Source: Paenirhodobacter populi (GTDB taxonomy: Bacteria; Pseudomonadota; Alphaproteobacteria; Rhodobacterales; Rhodobacteraceae). From it: DNA of 64,000 bases. Shown piece by piece: positions 62,794 to 64,000 of this stretch (positions within the stretch are counted from its first letter, which is position 1; each line of letters begins with the position of its first letter). Where the stretch lies: the NCBI RefSeq assembly GCF_004022215.1, contig NZ_SAUZ01000024.1, positions 1-64,000 of the forward strand. Reading direction: 5' to 3'. The notes beneath the pieces were generated by a model. It was not told the origin of the DNA. It did not search any database and worked only from the letters and a program-made list of their open reading frames with translations. The position numbers and the translations under genes are program-made.

Positions 62794-64000
62794 TTGAACA
62801 GTACGCATTGGTTGGTTGTCGATCTCGACGGAACATTGATCCGCACGGATATGTTGTTCGAGACTTTCTGGTTGAGGTCGTCGCAGGACTGGACGACGCC
62901 CTTCCGGCTTCTGCCCGATCTGTTGAAGGGGCGCGCCGCGCTCAAGGATCGGCTGGCCGGTCAGGTCGAGGTCGATCCCGCGGCGCTGCCCTACAATCCC
63001 GAGGTCATCGAGCTGCTGGAACGCTGGCGCGCCGCAGGCGGGCGGACCGCGCTGGTCACGGCCTCGAGCCAGCGGATCGCCGACCGGATCGCCGCGCATC
63101 TGGGCCTGTTCGACGAGGTGCATGGCTCTTCCGCCGTGGAAAACCTCAAGGGGCCGCGCAAGGCCGCCTTTCTTGACCGGCATTTCGGCCAGGGTGGCTA
63201 TGCCTATGTCGGCGACAGCCGCGCGGATCTGGGGGTCTGGCCCTCGGCCACCGCGATCTACACCGTCGATTCGCGTCCGTCCGTTCGGCGCGCGGCCGAG
63301 GATATCGCCGCCCGCAACCAGGTCGAGATCCGCCATCTGGGTGCCCCGCGCGGATCCCTGCGCGCCTGGATGAAGCTCTTGCGCCCGCATCAGTGGCTGA
63401 AGAACATCCTGATCTTCGTCACGCTGCTGATCGCGCATCAGTTCGAGTGGCATGCCTTCGGGCTGGCGCTGCTGGCTTTCATCAGCTTCTGCCTCGTCGC
63501 CTCCAGCGCCTATATCAACAACGACCTGCTCGACCTTGCCGCCGACCGGGTGCATCCGCGCAAGCGCAAGCGGCCGCTGGCCTCGGGCGCGGTCCCGATC
63601 GAGCTGGGCACCGTGGTCTGGCCGCTGCTGCTGCTGGCGGGGGTGGGCTTCGCGCTGCTGGTGGGGGTGAAGTTCTTTGCGGTGATGGCGGTTTATTACG
63701 TCACCACCACGGCCTATTCGCTGCGGCTGAAACGCTTCATGGTGATCGACATCTTCGTCCTGTCGCTGCTGTATACGCTGCGCATTCTGGCGGGCGCGGT
63801 GGCGATCGGGGTGATGCCCTCGATCTGGCTGATGGCGTTTTCGATGTTCTTCTTCTTCTCTCTCGCGGCGGTGAAGCGGCAGGCCGAGCTTGTGGACGCC
63901 ATCAAGACCAACCGCAGCGAGGTCGCCGGGCGCGGCTATCTGGTCGAGGACATGCCGATCATCTCGATGATGGGGCTGGCCTCGGGCTATGTCTCGGTGC
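62794..64000 (+). CDS. HAD phosphatase-UbiA prenyltransferase fusion, 3' end outside window
   Basis: At least 402 residues. The N-terminal part (to about 190) is a HAD hydrolase with motif I VVDLDGTLIRT, motif II LVTASS and motif III/IV GDSRADLGVW. The C-terminal part is a UbiA membrane domain with the NDLLDLAADRVHPRKRKRPL Asp-rich motif and several helices. The only in-frame start before motif I and after a stop at 62758 is TTG 62794. Fused members resemble polyprenyl-phosphate phosphoribosyltransferases; the substrate here is inferred only at that level. Confidence 0.85.
   Translation, partial: MNSTHWLVVDLDGTLIRTDMLFETFWLRSSQDWTTPFRLLPDLLKGRAALKDRLAGQVEVDPAALPYNPEVIELLERWRAAGGRTALVTASSQRIADRIAAHLGLFDEVHGSSAVENLKGPRKAAFLDRHFGQGGYAYVGDSRADLGVWPSATAIYTVDSRPSVRRAAEDIAARNQVEIRHLGAPRGSLRAWMKLLRPHQWLKNILIFVTLLIAHQFEWHAFGLALLAFISFCLVASSAYINNDLLDLAADRVHPRKRKRPLASGAVPIELGTVVWPLLLLAGVGFALLVGVKFFAVMAVYYVTTTAYSLRLKRFMVIDIFVLSLLYTLRILAGAVAIGVMPSIWLMAFSMFFFFSLAAVKRQAELVDAIKTNRSEVAGRGYLVEDMPIISMMGLASGYVSV

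Overview
The window looks like a chromosomal segment of a Rhodobacteraceae-type alphaproteobacterium. The base composition is GC-rich. Several gene groups are typical of that lineage: maf-aroE-coaE-dnaQ opposite rho-mnmE-mnmG-rsmG-parA-parB, gpmI-envC-ctpA-rppH, a Mic60-like gene beside hemD, and PstC/PstA with enlarged periplasmic parts. This is inferred from recognised protein families and gene order, not from a database search.

Layout. 1-4.9 kb is a looser, accessory-looking stretch: a partial NmrA-like reductase with a divergent HxlR regulator, an AraC regulator with a divergent SDR, and a BCS1-like AAA ATPase. It ends at tRNA-Lys. 5-8 kb carries dapF, mtaB and arfB, with a short MITE between the last two. 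8-10 kb holds NAD salvage (pncB, pncA). 10-14.3 kb is one minus-strand group: phoA, a DUF3299-type lipoprotein-like or Tat-exported protein, an ABC ATPase and a His-rich FtsX-type permease, probably linked to zinc. 14.5-20.9 kb holds trhO, a DUF1328 peptide and leuB/leuD/leuC with two intercalated genes. 21.5-27.2 kb holds rsfS, rlmH, gpmI, envC, ctpA and rppH. 27.2-37.7 kb is the probable replication-origin neighbourhood: dnaQ, coaE, aroE and maf run left, and hemJ, rho, mnmE, mnmG, rsmG, parA and parB run right, away from a 390-bp AT-rich gap with DnaA-like boxes. Two perfect 16-bp parS palindromes lie nearby. 37.7-42.3 kb holds hemW, an RdgB-RidA fusion gene, rph, hrcA and grpE. 42.4-48.3 kb holds mutS, maeB and a ribokinase-like gene. 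48.3-54.5 kb is the complete pstSCAB-phoU-phoB phosphate operon behind a perfect Pho box. 54.7-55.1 kb holds a terminase remnant and tRNA-Thr. 55.2-61.6 kb holds a HemY-domain protein, a Mic60 homologue, hemD, tsaD, gpsA, a YciI-like gene and an EVE-domain gene. 61.9-64 kb holds a CbiX-like chelatase and a HAD-UbiA fusion cut by the window end.

How the parts work together. PhoB made from the pst operon should act on its own Pho box and on a second Pho box upstream of phoA, so the window contains both the phosphate sensor-transporter and one of its likely targets. PhoA is a zinc enzyme, and the genes downstream of it look like a zinc-associated ABC system. A dyad resembling a Zur site lies in the same upstream region. 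ParA, ParB and parS beside the putative origin form the chromosome segregation module.

The most striking unexplained signal is an intergenic element present in seven copies. Each copy has a GC hairpin, a second hairpin whose sequence changes while pairing is kept, and a conserved tail. It looks like a structured repeat family worth defining.
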